Shown here: piece after piece, positions 44,818 to 53,026 of the stretch
Layout: each line of letters begins with the position of its first letter
Numbering within the stretch: position 1 is the first letter of the stretch
Assembly (NCBI RefSeq): GCF_019510245.1
Contig: NZ_JAEKKT010000126.1
Coordinates: forward strand, 1-64,000
Direction of reading: 5' to 3'
Source: Streptomyces sp.
GTDB taxonomy: Bacteria; Actinomycetota; Actinomycetes; Streptomycetales; Streptomycetaceae
Length of the DNA stretch: 64,000 nt
Program-made: the position numbers and the translations under genes
The notes under the pieces: model-generated
Seen by the model: the letters and a program-made list of their open reading frames with translations, nothing else
What the model was told of the DNA's origin: nothing
Database searches by the model: none

Positions 44818-44946
44818 CCGGAGCACACAGGTCCGCACAGGTAGCCACAGGTAACTCCTAAACCCCTGCATGACACTGCCGCCGTGCCCAGGAACCCGGG
44901 AGTTCCGGGTGCGGTGGCAGGTGCGAGCGGGAGGGCGGGCAAGGTG

Positions 44947-46548
44947 GTGCGCAGCAGTGTGCGGGGGGAGGTGTCCGACGTGGTGTCCGTGGAGGACACC
45001 ACGTCTCCCACGCCCCAGGACGGTGGTGGCCGGCGGAACAGACCCGGCGCGGACGACGACCGCGGACGCCGCAGACGCCGGATCGTACGCTGGTCCGCCT
45101 CGGTCCTGGCGCTGGCCGTGACCGGCCCCGCCACCGCCGGGTACCTGTACTACGAGCACCTCAACGGCAACATCAAGAAGGAGTCCCTGAACATCGGGGA
45201 CTCCAGGGACCGCGCCACGAAGACCAGGGCGAACGCGGCCGGCCAGACCCCGCTGAACATCCTGCTGATCGGCTCCGACGCCCGGAACACCGCCGAGAAC
45301 CAGAAACTGGGCGGCGCCAAGGACATCGGCACCGCCGCACGCGCGGACGTCCAGATGCTGCTGCACGTGTCGGCCGACCGCACCAACATGTCGGTGGTGT
45401 CCATGCCCCGCGACACGCTGGTGTCCATCCCCAGGTGCACCGACGCCAAGACCGGCAAGGTGTACCCGGCCACCACCGGCACGATGACCAACGCCTCCCT
45501 GGAACGCGGCGGCCCCGGCTGCACGGTGGCCACCTGGGAGAAGCTCACCGACATCCACATCGACCACTTCATGATGGTCGACTTCTCGGGTGTGGTGTCC
45601 ATGGCGGACGCGATCGGCGGGGTACCGGTGTGCGTGGACGCCAACATCTACTCGCACACCTCCACCGGCCACGGCTCCGGCCTGAAGCTGAAGAAAGGCA
45701 CCACCTCCGTCAAGGGCAAGCAGGCCCTGCAGTGGCTGCGCACCCGCTACGGCTTCGAGGACGGCAGCGACATAGCCCGGACCAAGGCCCAGCACATGTA
45801 CATGAACTCGATCGTCCGCCAGCTGCGCTCCAACGCCACCCTCAGCAACCCCGACAAGCTGCTGGGGCTCGCCGAGACCGCCACCAAGGCGCTCACCGTC
45901 GACACCGGCCTCGGCTCGGTCACCGAGCTCTACGACCTGAGCAAGGAGCTGAAGAAGGTCCCCACGAACCGCATCACCATGACGACGATGCCGTTCGTGT
46001 ACTCCTCCGACGGCAACCGCGTCCTGCCCAGGCCCACCGACGCGGCCAAGCTGTGGCGGCTGGTCCGCGAGGACGTGGCGCTGGACGGCAAGGACAAGAA
46101 GAAGACGACGGCCACGACGAAGGTCACCGACAAGGCGGCGGCCGACGACAAGATCGCCGTACAGGTGCAGAACGGCACGAGGAGCAGCACCGAGTCGGCC
46201 GTCACCGGCCGCGCCGCCGCCGTCACCGGGCTGCTCGTCGGCGAGGGCCTCACCAAGGCGGCCGCCGACACCGCGGCGCCGCTGAGCGAGGAGGAGACGC
46301 TGGTGCGCTACCCGAGCGCGGACCTGGCCGGCGACGCCCAGCGGGTCGCGAAGGTCCTGGGCATCCCCACCGACCAGGTGAAGAAGTCCGCCGCCGTCGA
46401 CGGCGTCACCCTGGTCGTCGGCGCCGACTGGCGCTCGGGCACCAAGTACACCGCCGCCGAGGACGACACCACGCCGGCGTCGGCGAACGCCCTCAACGCC
46501 TCGGACACCAAGGCCTGCATGCACGTCGACCCGGACTACACCTGGTGA
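44947..46548 (+). CDS. LCP family cell-wall polymer ligase with LytR_C domain, paralogue 4
   Basis: About 533 residues with the same plan as paralogue 3: membrane helix, LCP domain ('TPLNILLIGSDARNTAENQKLGGAK', 'SVVSMPRDTLVSIPRCTD', 'KQALQWLRTRYGFEDGSDIARTKAQHMYMN') and LytR_C ('IAVQVQNGTRSSTESAVTGRAAAVTG'). Both end with a '..SDTK.CM.VDP/YAPY.W' tail. The likeness over the entire length and the shared sequence around the start point to a tandem duplication. GTG at 44947 was chosen by this alignment; GTG at 44884 is possible. Confidence 0.9.
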   Translation: MRSSVRGEVSDVVSVEDTTSPTPQDGGGRRNRPGADDDRGRRRRRIVRWSASVLALAVTGPATAGYLYYEHLNGNIKKESLNIGDSRDRATKTRANAAGQTPLNILLIGSDARNTAENQKLGGAKDIGTAARADVQMLLHVSADRTNMSVVSMPRDTLVSIPRCTDAKTGKVYPATTGTMTNASLERGGPGCTVATWEKLTDIHIDHFMMVDFSGVVSMADAIGGVPVCVDANIYSHTSTGHGSGLKLKKGTTSVKGKQALQWLRTRYGFEDGSDIARTKAQHMYMNSIVRQLRSNATLSNPDKLLGLAETATKALTVDTGLGSVTELYDLSKELKKVPTNRITMTTMPFVYSSDGNRVLPRPTDAAKLWRLVREDVALDGKDKKKTTATTKVTDKAAADDKIAVQVQNGTRSSTESAVTGRAAAVTGLLVGEGLTKAAADTAAPLSEEETLVRYPSADLAGDAQRVAKVLGIPTDQVKKSAAVDGVTLVVGADWRSGTKYTAAEDDTTPASANALNASDTKACMHVDPDYTW

Positions 46549-46575
46549 CGCCCACGGGGCCCGAGGCGCGGGTGC

Positions 46576-47610
46576 TCAGTTCGAGGACGGGCTGAGCACC
46601 GCGGGGCGACGGGACGCGATGACCCGCTTCGCCAGCGACCTGGGGCTGGTCAGGAAGCCGTACCCCCACGACATGTGCATGGTGGCGAGGGCGACGGGGA
46701 TCTGCAGCCGTGCCTTCAGCGGCAGCCCCTTGCCGGCCGGGAGCGACCCGGCGACGATCGCCGCGAGATAGCCGCCCGGGACCACGAAGGCGAACGGGGT
46801 GACCAGCGCCCCGGCGACGACCCCCGCGGCTATCGCGCACAGCGCCGTCGGCGGGGCGAGGTAGCGCAGGTTGATGGAGCCCTCGTGGTAGCGGGCGACG
46901 ACGTGCCGCCAACGGCCGTAGTCCTTGTACTGCTTGGCGAGCGCCTTCACGCTCGGCCGCGGCCGGTACGACACCTTCAGCTCCGGCGAGAACCAGATCA
47001 GGCCGCCGGCCTCGCGGATCCGGAAGTTCAGCTCCCAGTCCTGGGCGCGGATGAACTCCTCGTTGTAGCCGCCCTGTTGCTCCAGCGCCTGGCGCCGGAA
47101 GACGCCCAGGTAGACCGTCTCGGCGGAGCCGGCCTCGCCGCCCGTGTGGAACGCCGCGTTCCCGACACCGATCTTCGAGGTCATGGCCGCCGCGACCGCC
47201 TGCTCCCAGGCGTTCTCGCCCTCGGCGTGCATGATGCCGCCGACGTTCATCGCGCCGGTCTCCTCCAGGAGCCGTACCGCGGTGGCGATGTAGTTCGGCG
47301 AGAGCATGCCGTGGCCGTCGACGCGGACCACGATCGGGTGCCGGGAGGCCTTGATCGCGGCGTTCAGCGCGGCCGGGGTGCGCCCGGTCGGGTTCGGGAC
47401 GGTGTGCACGCGGGAGTCCTCGGCCACGAGCTCGGCGGCGATCTCGTCCGTACGGTCCGTGGAGGGACCGAGGGCGATGACGACCTCCAGCTCGCCGGCG
47501 TACTCCTGCGCGAGGATCGCTTGGACGGCCCCGCGCAGATGCCGCTCCTCGTCGAGGACGGGCATGATCACAGAAACTGCGGGGTGCCGCACGTCGGGCT
47601 TGGCGTTCAT
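46576..47610 (-). CDS. glycosyltransferase family 2 protein
   Basis: A 344-residue GT-A enzyme: 'AVSVIMPVLDEERHLRGAVQAILAQEYAGELEVVIALGPSTDRTDEIA', 'HPIVVRVDGHGMLSPNYI' (acidic metal site) and 'FIRAQDWELNFRIREAGG' (the ED/QDWEL acceptor motif). The C-terminal ~110 residues contain two or three hydrophobic helices, so it is probably membrane-attached. Its place among LCP genes suggests it builds a wall glycopolymer that the LCP enzymes then attach. It is the only minus-strand gene inside the LCP block and is convergent with paralogue 4. Confidence 0.88.
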   Translation of the reverse strand: MNAKPDVRHPAVSVIMPVLDEERHLRGAVQAILAQEYAGELEVVIALGPSTDRTDEIAAELVAEDSRVHTVPNPTGRTPAALNAAIKASRHPIVVRVDGHGMLSPNYIATAVRLLEETGAMNVGGIMHAEGENAWEQAVAAAMTSKIGVGNAAFHTGGEAGSAETVYLGVFRRQALEQQGGYNEEFIRAQDWELNFRIREAGGLIWFSPELKVSYRPRPSVKALAKQYKDYGRWRHVVARYHEGSINLRYLAPPTALCAIAAGVVAGALVTPFAFVVPGGYLAAIVAGSLPAGKGLPLKARLQIPVALATMHMSWGYGFLTSPRSLAKRVIASRRPAVLSPSSN

Positions 47611-47736
47611 AGGAGGCTCACGTTACCGCGAACGGGGGACACCGGTGCGCGCCGCATCGACGGTGCCGCGGGCTGAAGGTCGTATCGGCCTACCGTGCTC
47701 ACGGATCCCACGTACGGCCTCGTCCGGAGGTGTCCT

Positions 47737-49257
47737 TTGTCCGCCAGCCCGACCCGGTCCCCCGCCCGGCCCGTCCGGCCGCAGCGCCGACCGCAGCCCA
47801 CCCGTCAGGCCCCGCGGCCGCCGGTACGACCCAGCAGGCCCCGGCGGCCGCGCTGGGCCATGCGGGCGGTCACCACACTCTCCGTGGTGGTGCTGGCGTC
47901 GGCCGGGATCGGGCACTCGGTGATGGCCGGCCTGGACGCGGACATCGCCCGGGTCGACCCCTTCAAGGACATGAAGAACCGTCCCGCCGCCGGCCACGGC
48001 ATGAACGTGCTGCTGGTCGGCACCGACGGCCGCGACAAGATCACCGAGCGGGAGCGGCGCAAGTACCGGCTGGGCGGGGCGCCCTGCCACTGCACCGACA
48101 CGATCATGATCGTGCACATCTCGGCGGACCGGGAGCGGGCGACGGTGGTCAGCCTCCCGCGCGACTCCTACGCCGAGGTCCCGGCGCACGTGGACGAGAC
48201 GACGCACCGCCCGTACCCGGCCCACCCCATCAAGCTGAACGCGGCCTACGCGGAGGGCGGCCCGCAGCTGACCGTCCGCACGGTCGAGGACATGACCCAT
48301 CTGAAGATCGACCACTACCTGGAGGTCGACTTCATCACGTTCATGCGGACCGTCGACGTGCTCGGCGGGGTCCAGGTCTGCACCGCCCTGCCGATGAAGG
48401 ACTCCTACACCGGCCTGAACCTCGCCCCCGGCACGCACACCCTGGGCGGCGGCCAGGCCCTGCAGTACGTCCGCGCCCGGCACATCGACGCGGCGAGCGA
48501 CCTGGGCCGGATGAAGCGGCAGCAGCGGTTCCTGGCCTCGCTGATCGAGCGGGCGACGTCGAGCGGGGTGCTGCTCAACCCGATCCGGTTCCGGGACGTG
48601 ACACGGGCGGTGCTGGGGTCGGTACGGGCCGACACGGGCTTCGGCACGGACGAGCTGCTGGACCTCGGCCGGGCGATGCGCAACTTCTCCCCGTCCTCGT
48701 CCGAGTTCACGACCGTCCCCATCGGGCAGCTGGCGTACCCCGTGAAGGGCATCGGCTCGACGCTGAAGTGGGACCGGGCCGGGGCGGACCGGCTGTTCCG
48801 GTCCCTGCGCGACGACAAGCCGCTCGCACCGCCCGCGCATGCACCCGCGGCCGCGGCCGCGCCGAAGCCGCAGGGGCCGCCGCCGGCGACGGTGGAGGTG
48901 GCGCCGGCGACGATCCGGGTCCAGGTGGAGAACGGCACCGCCACGGCGGGGGTGGCGCGGCGGATGGACGCGGCGCTGGCGGCGACCGGCTTCGCGACGA
49001 ACCACCGGCCGGTGACCGCCGCACACCGCGACGTGAAGCGGACGGTGGTCTCCTTCGACCCGCGGTGGGACCGCTCGGCCCGGTCCCTGGCGGCGGCGCT
49101 GCCGGGCAGCGAGCTGAGGGGCGTGCCGGGGCTGGGGCCGGTGCTGCGGGTGACGGTGGGGGCGGACTTCAAGGGGGCCGTGCGGAAGGTGCGGGTGGAC
49201 GAGCCGGCACCACAGGGAGCCGCTTCTGTCATCCGGGGGGACGAGAAGGTGTGCTGA
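47737..49257 (+). CDS. LCP family cell-wall polymer ligase with LytR_C domain, paralogue 5
   Basis: About 506 residues. A Pro/Arg-rich cytoplasmic segment precedes a membrane helix (~45-65). LCP motifs: 'GMNVLLVGTDGRDKITERERRKYRLGGAPCHCTDTIMIVHISADRERATVVSLPRDSYAEVP', 'QALQYVRARHIDAASDLGRMKRQQRFL'. LytR_C: 'ATIRVQVENGTATAGVARRMDAAL'. The motif GAPCHCTDT with two cysteines replaces the usual HADT-type segment. TTG at 47737 has GGAGG six bases upstream. It is divergent from the glycosyltransferase, with only 126 bp between. Confidence 0.9.
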   Translation: MSASPTRSPARPVRPQRRPQPTRQAPRPPVRPSRPRRPRWAMRAVTTLSVVVLASAGIGHSVMAGLDADIARVDPFKDMKNRPAAGHGMNVLLVGTDGRDKITERERRKYRLGGAPCHCTDTIMIVHISADRERATVVSLPRDSYAEVPAHVDETTHRPYPAHPIKLNAAYAEGGPQLTVRTVEDMTHLKIDHYLEVDFITFMRTVDVLGGVQVCTALPMKDSYTGLNLAPGTHTLGGGQALQYVRARHIDAASDLGRMKRQQRFLASLIERATSSGVLLNPIRFRDVTRAVLGSVRADTGFGTDELLDLGRAMRNFSPSSSEFTTVPIGQLAYPVKGIGSTLKWDRAGADRLFRSLRDDKPLAPPAHAPAAAAAPKPQGPPPATVEVAPATIRVQVENGTATAGVARRMDAALAATGFATNHRPVTAAHRDVKRTVVSFDPRWDRSARSLAAALPGSELRGVPGLGPVLRVTVGADFKGAVRKVRVDEPAPQGAASVIRGDEKVC

Positions 49258-49270
49258 GGGTCGTCGGCCG

Positions 49271-49415
49271 GGTGCGGGCCGGTGGGGGCTGGTCGCGCAG
49301 CTCCCCGCGCCCCTGAAGGGGCGCTCGCCCTGGGTCTTTTAGGGGCGCTGGGGGTACCCCCGGCCGAAGGCTGGGGGAGGAACTGCGCGAACAACCCCTA
49401 CGCACCCGCAGCCGA
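49271..49415. repeat. dispersed Streptomyces intergenic repeat, copy 4 (two arms facing each other)
   Basis: A forward arm (GTGCGGGCCGGTGGGGGCT...GCGCAGCTCCCCGCGCCCC, 49271-49313) and an inverse arm (GGGGCGCTG...GGAACTGCGCG, 49342-49390) face each other around a GGGGGTACCCCC hairpin. It sits in the convergent gap between LCP paralogue 5 and the thioesterase and could form one long hairpin. Confidence 0.75.
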
Positions 49416-49439
49416 CACACGGCCCGGCGCGGCAGCGGC

Positions 49440-49988
49440 CTAGTCCGCGTACCCCTCCGCCACCCTGCGCTCGCGCAGCTCACGGATCTCCCGGCGCCTC
49501 GCCAGCCGGTGCGTGCGCCTGATCTGGGCCTCCTGGTAGCGCCGGCGGTCCCGGTCCGTCTCCGGGAGCACCGGCGGCACCCGGCGCGGCTTGCCGTCCG
49601 CGTCGACCGCCGCGAAGACGAGGTAGGCCGAGCCGACCTGGGTGGCGGGAGTCGACTCGTTCCAGCGCTCGGCGAGGACCCGCACCCCCACCTCCATCGA
49701 CGTCCGGCCGGTCCAGTTGACCTGGGCCTTGACGTGGACGAGGTCGCCGACGCGGACCGGCTCCAGGAACGCCATCTCGTCCATGGAGGCGGTGACGGCG
49801 GGACCGCCCGAGTGGCGCCCGGCCACCGCGCCCGCCGCGTCGTCCACGAGCTTCATGATCACACCGCCGTGCACCGTCCCGAGGAGGTTGGTGTCGCCGT
49901 GGGTCATGATGTGGCTCAGCGTGGTCCGGGACGCGGACGTCGGCTTGCCGGGTATATCGGATTCCGCCTCGGGGGCCTGGTCTGTCAT
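49440..49988 (-). CDS. acyl-CoA thioesterase, hotdog fold
   Basis: A 182-residue YciA/BFIT-type thioesterase: 'SASRTTLSHIMTHGDTNLLGTVHGGVIMKLVDDAAGAVAGRH' holds the catalytic Asn/Asp helix, and 'MAFLEPVRVGDLVHVKAQVNWTGRTSMEVGVRVLAE' is the central beta region. A basic, Arg-rich C-terminal extension of ~40 residues follows. It is expected to hydrolyse acyl-CoA esters in the cytosol. The ATG at 49988 follows AAGGTGGGGG. It is divergent from LCP paralogue 6. Confidence 0.9.
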   Translation of the reverse strand: MTDQAPEAESDIPGKPTSASRTTLSHIMTHGDTNLLGTVHGGVIMKLVDDAAGAVAGRHSGGPAVTASMDEMAFLEPVRVGDLVHVKAQVNWTGRTSMEVGVRVLAERWNESTPATQVGSAYLVFAAVDADGKPRRVPPVLPETDRDRRRYQEAQIRRTHRLARRREIRELRERRVAEGYAD

Positions 49989-50107
49989 GGCCCCCACCTT
50001 ATGCCGAGGCGACAATCACGGAATTTGTGTCGGCTTCGCAACAGCGGTGCCCTGATTTTCCGACGGCCCTTGTAAGAGGCACACTCGCTGCCTGCACACT
50101 GGGGCCC

Positions 50108-51403
50108 ATGAGCGAATGGCCCGAGGGACGGTCGGACGGCAACCGCGGCGACCGGTACGGACGCGGCAGTGCAGGCGCGCAGCCTGAGGGCGCCCGCGTG
50201 ATGCGCCAGGTACGGCGCGGAGAGCCGTCGGCACCGCCGTACGGCGCCCCGCAGCAGGGCGGCGGGTACGGCGGGGTCCCGCAGCAGTCGTCGTACAACG
50301 GCGGGTACGACGGCGGTGGCGGGTACGACGGCTACGACAGCGGCTACAACACCGGCCAGGTCTACGGCGGCGGCCCGGGCGGCGGCGGTCCCTCCGGCAC
50401 GCGTGAGCGTGAACCGCGCCCTGCTCCCAACTGGCGCAAGCGGATCAAGTGGACCGCGATCGTCGTGGTGAGCGTGCTGGTCGTCACGTCCGTCGCGACC
50501 TACTTCTGGGCCGACTCCAAGCTGCACCGGGACGTCGACCTGTCGAAGGTGATCGACCGGCCCGCGGCGGGCAAGGGCACCAACTACCTGATCGTCGGCT
50601 CCGACAGCCGCAAGGGCATGTCGGCCGAGGAGAAGAAGAAGCTGCACACGGGGTCGGCCGAGGGCCAGCGCACCGACTCGATGATGATCCTGCACGTCGG
50701 CGACAACGGCGACACGCTGGTCTCGCTCCCCCGTGACTCGAACGTGGAGATCCCCTCCTACAAGGGGTCGACGTCCGGCAAGGTCTACCCGAACACCGGC
50801 CGGTACACGAAGCTGAACGCGGCCTACGCCGAGGACGGCCCGACCCTCCTCGTCCGCACGGTCGAGTACAACACCGGTCTGCACATCGACCACTACGTGG
50901 AGATAGGCTTCGCCGGCTTCGCGGACATCGTGGACGCGGTCGGCGGTGTCACGATCACCATCGACAAGGGCTTCAAGGACAGCTACTCGGGCGCGAACTT
51001 CAAGGCGGGCAAGCAGACCCTGAACGGCGAGGAGGCCCTGGCCTTCGTCCGTACCCGGCACGCCTTCGCCGCCTCCGACCTGCAGCGCACCAAGAACCAG
51101 CAGAAGTTCCTGGCGGCCCTGGCCCACCAGGTGGCCACCCCGTCGACGATCCTGAACCCCTTCAAGCTCTACCCGACCCTCGGCGCGGGCCTCGACTCCC
51201 TCACCGTCGACAAGGACATGAGCCTGTGGGACCTGGCGTCGATGTTCTTCGCGATGAAGGATGTCAACGGCGGCGACGGCGTGTCCATGAACATGCCGAT
51301 CTCCGGCTCCGTCAACGGAAACCTGGTCTGGGACAAGGCGAAGGTGAAGGCCCTGGTCGACGAGCTGAAGAACGACGAGAAGGTCGCCGTCTCCGGCAAC
51401 TAG
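50108..51403 (+). CDS. LCP family cell-wall polymer ligase, paralogue 6
   Basis: A 431-residue protein with a long Gly/Tyr/Asp-rich cytoplasmic N-terminus (~35-95, many GYD and GGY repeats), one membrane helix (~118-138) and an LCP domain: 'KGTNYLIVGSDSRKGMSAEEKKKLHTGSAEGQRTDSMMILHVGDNGDTLVSLPRDSNVEIP', 'EEALAFVRTRHAFAASDLQRTKNQQKFL'. There is no LytR_C domain. The ATG at 50108 (MSEWPEGRSDGN) is the conventional start. The Tyr/Gly tract may interact with other divisome or wall proteins, an inference from composition only. Confidence 0.92.
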   Translation: MSEWPEGRSDGNRGDRYGRGSAGAQPEGARVMRQVRRGEPSAPPYGAPQQGGGYGGVPQQSSYNGGYDGGGGYDGYDSGYNTGQVYGGGPGGGGPSGTREREPRPAPNWRKRIKWTAIVVVSVLVVTSVATYFWADSKLHRDVDLSKVIDRPAAGKGTNYLIVGSDSRKGMSAEEKKKLHTGSAEGQRTDSMMILHVGDNGDTLVSLPRDSNVEIPSYKGSTSGKVYPNTGRYTKLNAAYAEDGPTLLVRTVEYNTGLHIDHYVEIGFAGFADIVDAVGGVTITIDKGFKDSYSGANFKAGKQTLNGEEALAFVRTRHAFAASDLQRTKNQQKFLAALAHQVATPSTILNPFKLYPTLGAGLDSLTVDKDMSLWDLASMFFAMKDVNGGDGVSMNMPISGSVNGNLVWDKAKVKALVDELKNDEKVAVSGN

Positions 51404-51484
51404 GCCGCAGCGGCGGCCGGTCGGCCACGGTCCTGGTGGAGGGCACCCGGTGGGTGCCCTCCACGGGCGTGCGGGGCCGGGCCG

Positions 51485-51850
51485 TCACATGGGCATCGTC
51501 GCCATCGAGCGGCACATCTCGGCGCAGCTGCGACACGCCTCCGCGCAGCGCTTCAGCTGCGGGTCGTCGGGCATGGACATACACGCCTCGGCGCACATGT
51601 CACAGGCCTTGGCACACATCGCACACATCTCGGGCGAGAGCGGCGAACGCCGCATCATCATGTCGGCGCACATGCGGGTCGCCTCGGAGCAGTCCATGAG
51701 CGCGCGCATGATCCGCATGTGGGCCTGGCCGCCCTCCATCGACATGCAGGAGCTCAGGGTCTCCTCGCACATCGTGTGGGTGGCCATGCACATGTTGACG
51801 CACTCCTGCATCTGCTTGGACATGGCCGTCATGGGTCCGGTCTGGGTCAT
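51485..51850 (-). CDS. four-helix-bundle copper-binding protein (DUF326-like)
   Basis: A 121-residue protein with about 15 cysteines and many methionines in regular CxxxC / CxxC spacing: 'MQECVNMCMATHTMCEETLSSCMSM', 'MDCSEATRMCADMMM', 'MCAMCAKACDMCAEACMSM', 'RCAEACRSCAEMCRSM'. This is the pattern of Csp-type copper-storage four-helix bundles, which line the core with Cu(I)-thiolates. No export signal is seen, so storage in the cytosol is likely. The ATG at 51850 follows GGAGGAG. It is a single gene upstream of the element junction. Confidence 0.9.
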   Translation of the reverse strand: MTQTGPMTAMSKQMQECVNMCMATHTMCEETLSSCMSMEGGQAHMRIMRALMDCSEATRMCADMMMRRSPLSPEMCAMCAKACDMCAEACMSMPDDPQLKRCAEACRSCAEMCRSMATMPM

Positions 51851-51949
51851 GGCTCCTCCAGGGTGGGGGGGCGGGGTCCGGGGGCGGTCCCCGTGTGGTT
51901 CCCGTCCTAAGCCCGACCGTCCGGTAGTGCCATTCGAGGACCCGCACGG

Positions 51950-51975
51950 AAAAGGCGCCCCGAGGGGCGCCTTTT
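51950..51975 (-). terminator. terminator of the interrupted acyl-CoA dehydrogenase gene
   Basis: AAAAGGCGCCCC (51950-51961) and GGGGCGCCTTTT (51964-51975) form a near-perfect hairpin with A and T tails on both sides, so it can work in both directions. It is 18 bp past the stop of the acyl-CoA dehydrogenase tail. Confidence 0.85.
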
Positions 51976-51993
51976 CGCCGGATACCCGTGCGG

Positions 51994-52059
51994 CTACGGC
52001 AGGTTGCGGGCCATGACGATCCGCTGGACCTGGTTGGTGCCCTCGTAGATCTGGGTGCT
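51994..52059 (-). pseudogene. displaced 3' end of an acyl-CoA dehydrogenase gene (attachment-site flank)
   Basis: Minus-strand codons 52059-51994 read STQIYEGTNQVQRIVMARNLP then TAG, the highly conserved C-terminus of acyl-CoA dehydrogenases. Just upstream the reading changes to unrelated lower-GC sequence (...CTATAAA), and no further dehydrogenase codons are present. The gene body is therefore missing here, as expected if an element integrated into its 3' end; the main part should lie beyond the right edge of the window. The attachment core is likely within these codons. Confidence 0.8.
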
Positions 52060-52061
52060 TT

Positions 52062-52326
52062 ATAGGCCATACGGCTCTGACCTGTGCGAACACCCCTCCG
52101 AGAGGGGGGCTCCCCAGCATTCCCCCATGATCGTCAAGGGTCTCCGCAGGCAGGAGGTGCACTGGAGGCACCTCCGTCAGTCGCGCGGTATTCGAGCAGA
52201 CCCGGCGCAGGTTACGCGGTTTCCCGTTCCGTCAACCGTGATCGCTTGACCGGTGCGCCCGGCTCTCGGGAGCATCAACCCAGATGCGGGGTAAGGGCAG
52301 CAGCACGGGAGAGGGGAACCCAGACC
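52062..52326. other. left terminal region of the integrative element
   Basis: 265 bp without a supported gene. It holds two hairpins: CCCCTC-CGA-GAGGGG (52093-52107) and GGAGGTGC-7 bases-GCACCTCC (52153-52175). It probably contains integrase arm sites and the promoter of the first plus-strand genes, but no repeats were proven. Confidence 0.45.
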
Positions 52327-52518
52327 ATGAAGGTCACCAAGCTGGTCAGCACGTGCGACATCAAGGACTGCCCGACGATCTACGCCACGGATCGCGGCAC
52401 CCTCCTGGTACAGGGTGAGACGCCGACCGACCACGGGCTTCAGATTCCCGCGCACGAAACCCTGGTCGAGATCCCGATGGAACTGATCCAGAAGGCCATC
52501 CGTGACAACCTCATCTAG
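52327..52518 (+). CDS. small conserved Streptomyces protein of unknown function
   Basis: 63 residues: MKVTKLVSTCDIKDCPTIYA..., with two cysteines six residues apart (C10, C15 region), then a beta-rich stretch and an amphipathic C-terminus ('PMELIQKAIRDNLI'). GAGAGGGGA precedes the ATG. It overlaps the next gene by 17 bases and always seems, from memory, to accompany DUF6879 and WhiJ-like regulators. Function unknown; a small partner or antitoxin-like role is conceivable. Confidence 0.75.
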   Translation: MKVTKLVSTCDIKDCPTIYATDRGTLLVQGETPTDHGLQIPAHETLVEIPMELIQKAIRDNLI

Positions 52519-53026
52519 GAGCCTCGTCGACCTCTTCGACACGTTCGAGCGCGAGGCATTCCGACTGGAGACCCTGGACGACTACAGCAAGTCCGGGAGC
52601 GTCGACGCCTATCAGGCATTCCTGGCGGGGGAGCCACAGCCAGACGACTACAACGCAGGCTGGATCGAAGAACTACGCTCGCGCACCGAGAAGGGGAAGC
52701 GGGTATACCGGGTCCATATCCTGTCCCGCCCGCTCACGGACTATCTCAGGTTCGAACTCGGCTGGGGCTACCACAAGAACGTGAGCGGGGGCGAAGAGTT
52801 CTTCATCCTCGACATCACCGGCAAACCCAACCCCTTGGAGAACGTTCCAGATTTCTGGTTCTTCGACTCCGAATCCGTGGCCGTGATGAACTACGACGGA
52901 AGCGGAAAGTACCTGGATTCGGAAGTGCTACCGCCGGAACGAACAGCGGAATTCACGCGGTACCGCGATGCGGCTCTCGCGCACGCGGAACCGTTCACCG
53001 AATGGTGGGCCAAGTACGGGACGTGA
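52502..53026 (+). CDS. DUF6879 family protein
   Basis: A 174-residue protein typical of actinobacterial regulator clusters: 'LVDLFDTFEREAFRLETLDDYS', 'KGKRVYRVHILSRPLTDYLRFELGWGYHKNVSGGEEFFILDI', 'FWFFDSESVAVMNYDGSGKYL'. Function unknown. It starts with GTG inside the end of the preceding gene, and its stop overlaps the next GTG (GTGA), so three genes are coupled. Confidence 0.82.
   Translation: MTTSSRSLVDLFDTFEREAFRLETLDDYSKSGSVDAYQAFLAGEPQPDDYNAGWIEELRSRTEKGKRVYRVHILSRPLTDYLRFELGWGYHKNVSGGEEFFILDITGKPNPLENVPDFWFFDSESVAVMNYDGSGKYLDSEVLPPERTAEFTRYRDAALAHAEPFTEWWAKYGT

Noticed and set aside
52060..52330. tRNA gene as the integration target
   Set aside because: No tRNA-like cloverleaf or CCA-end sequence is present; the flank is the coding end of an acyl-CoA dehydrogenase.
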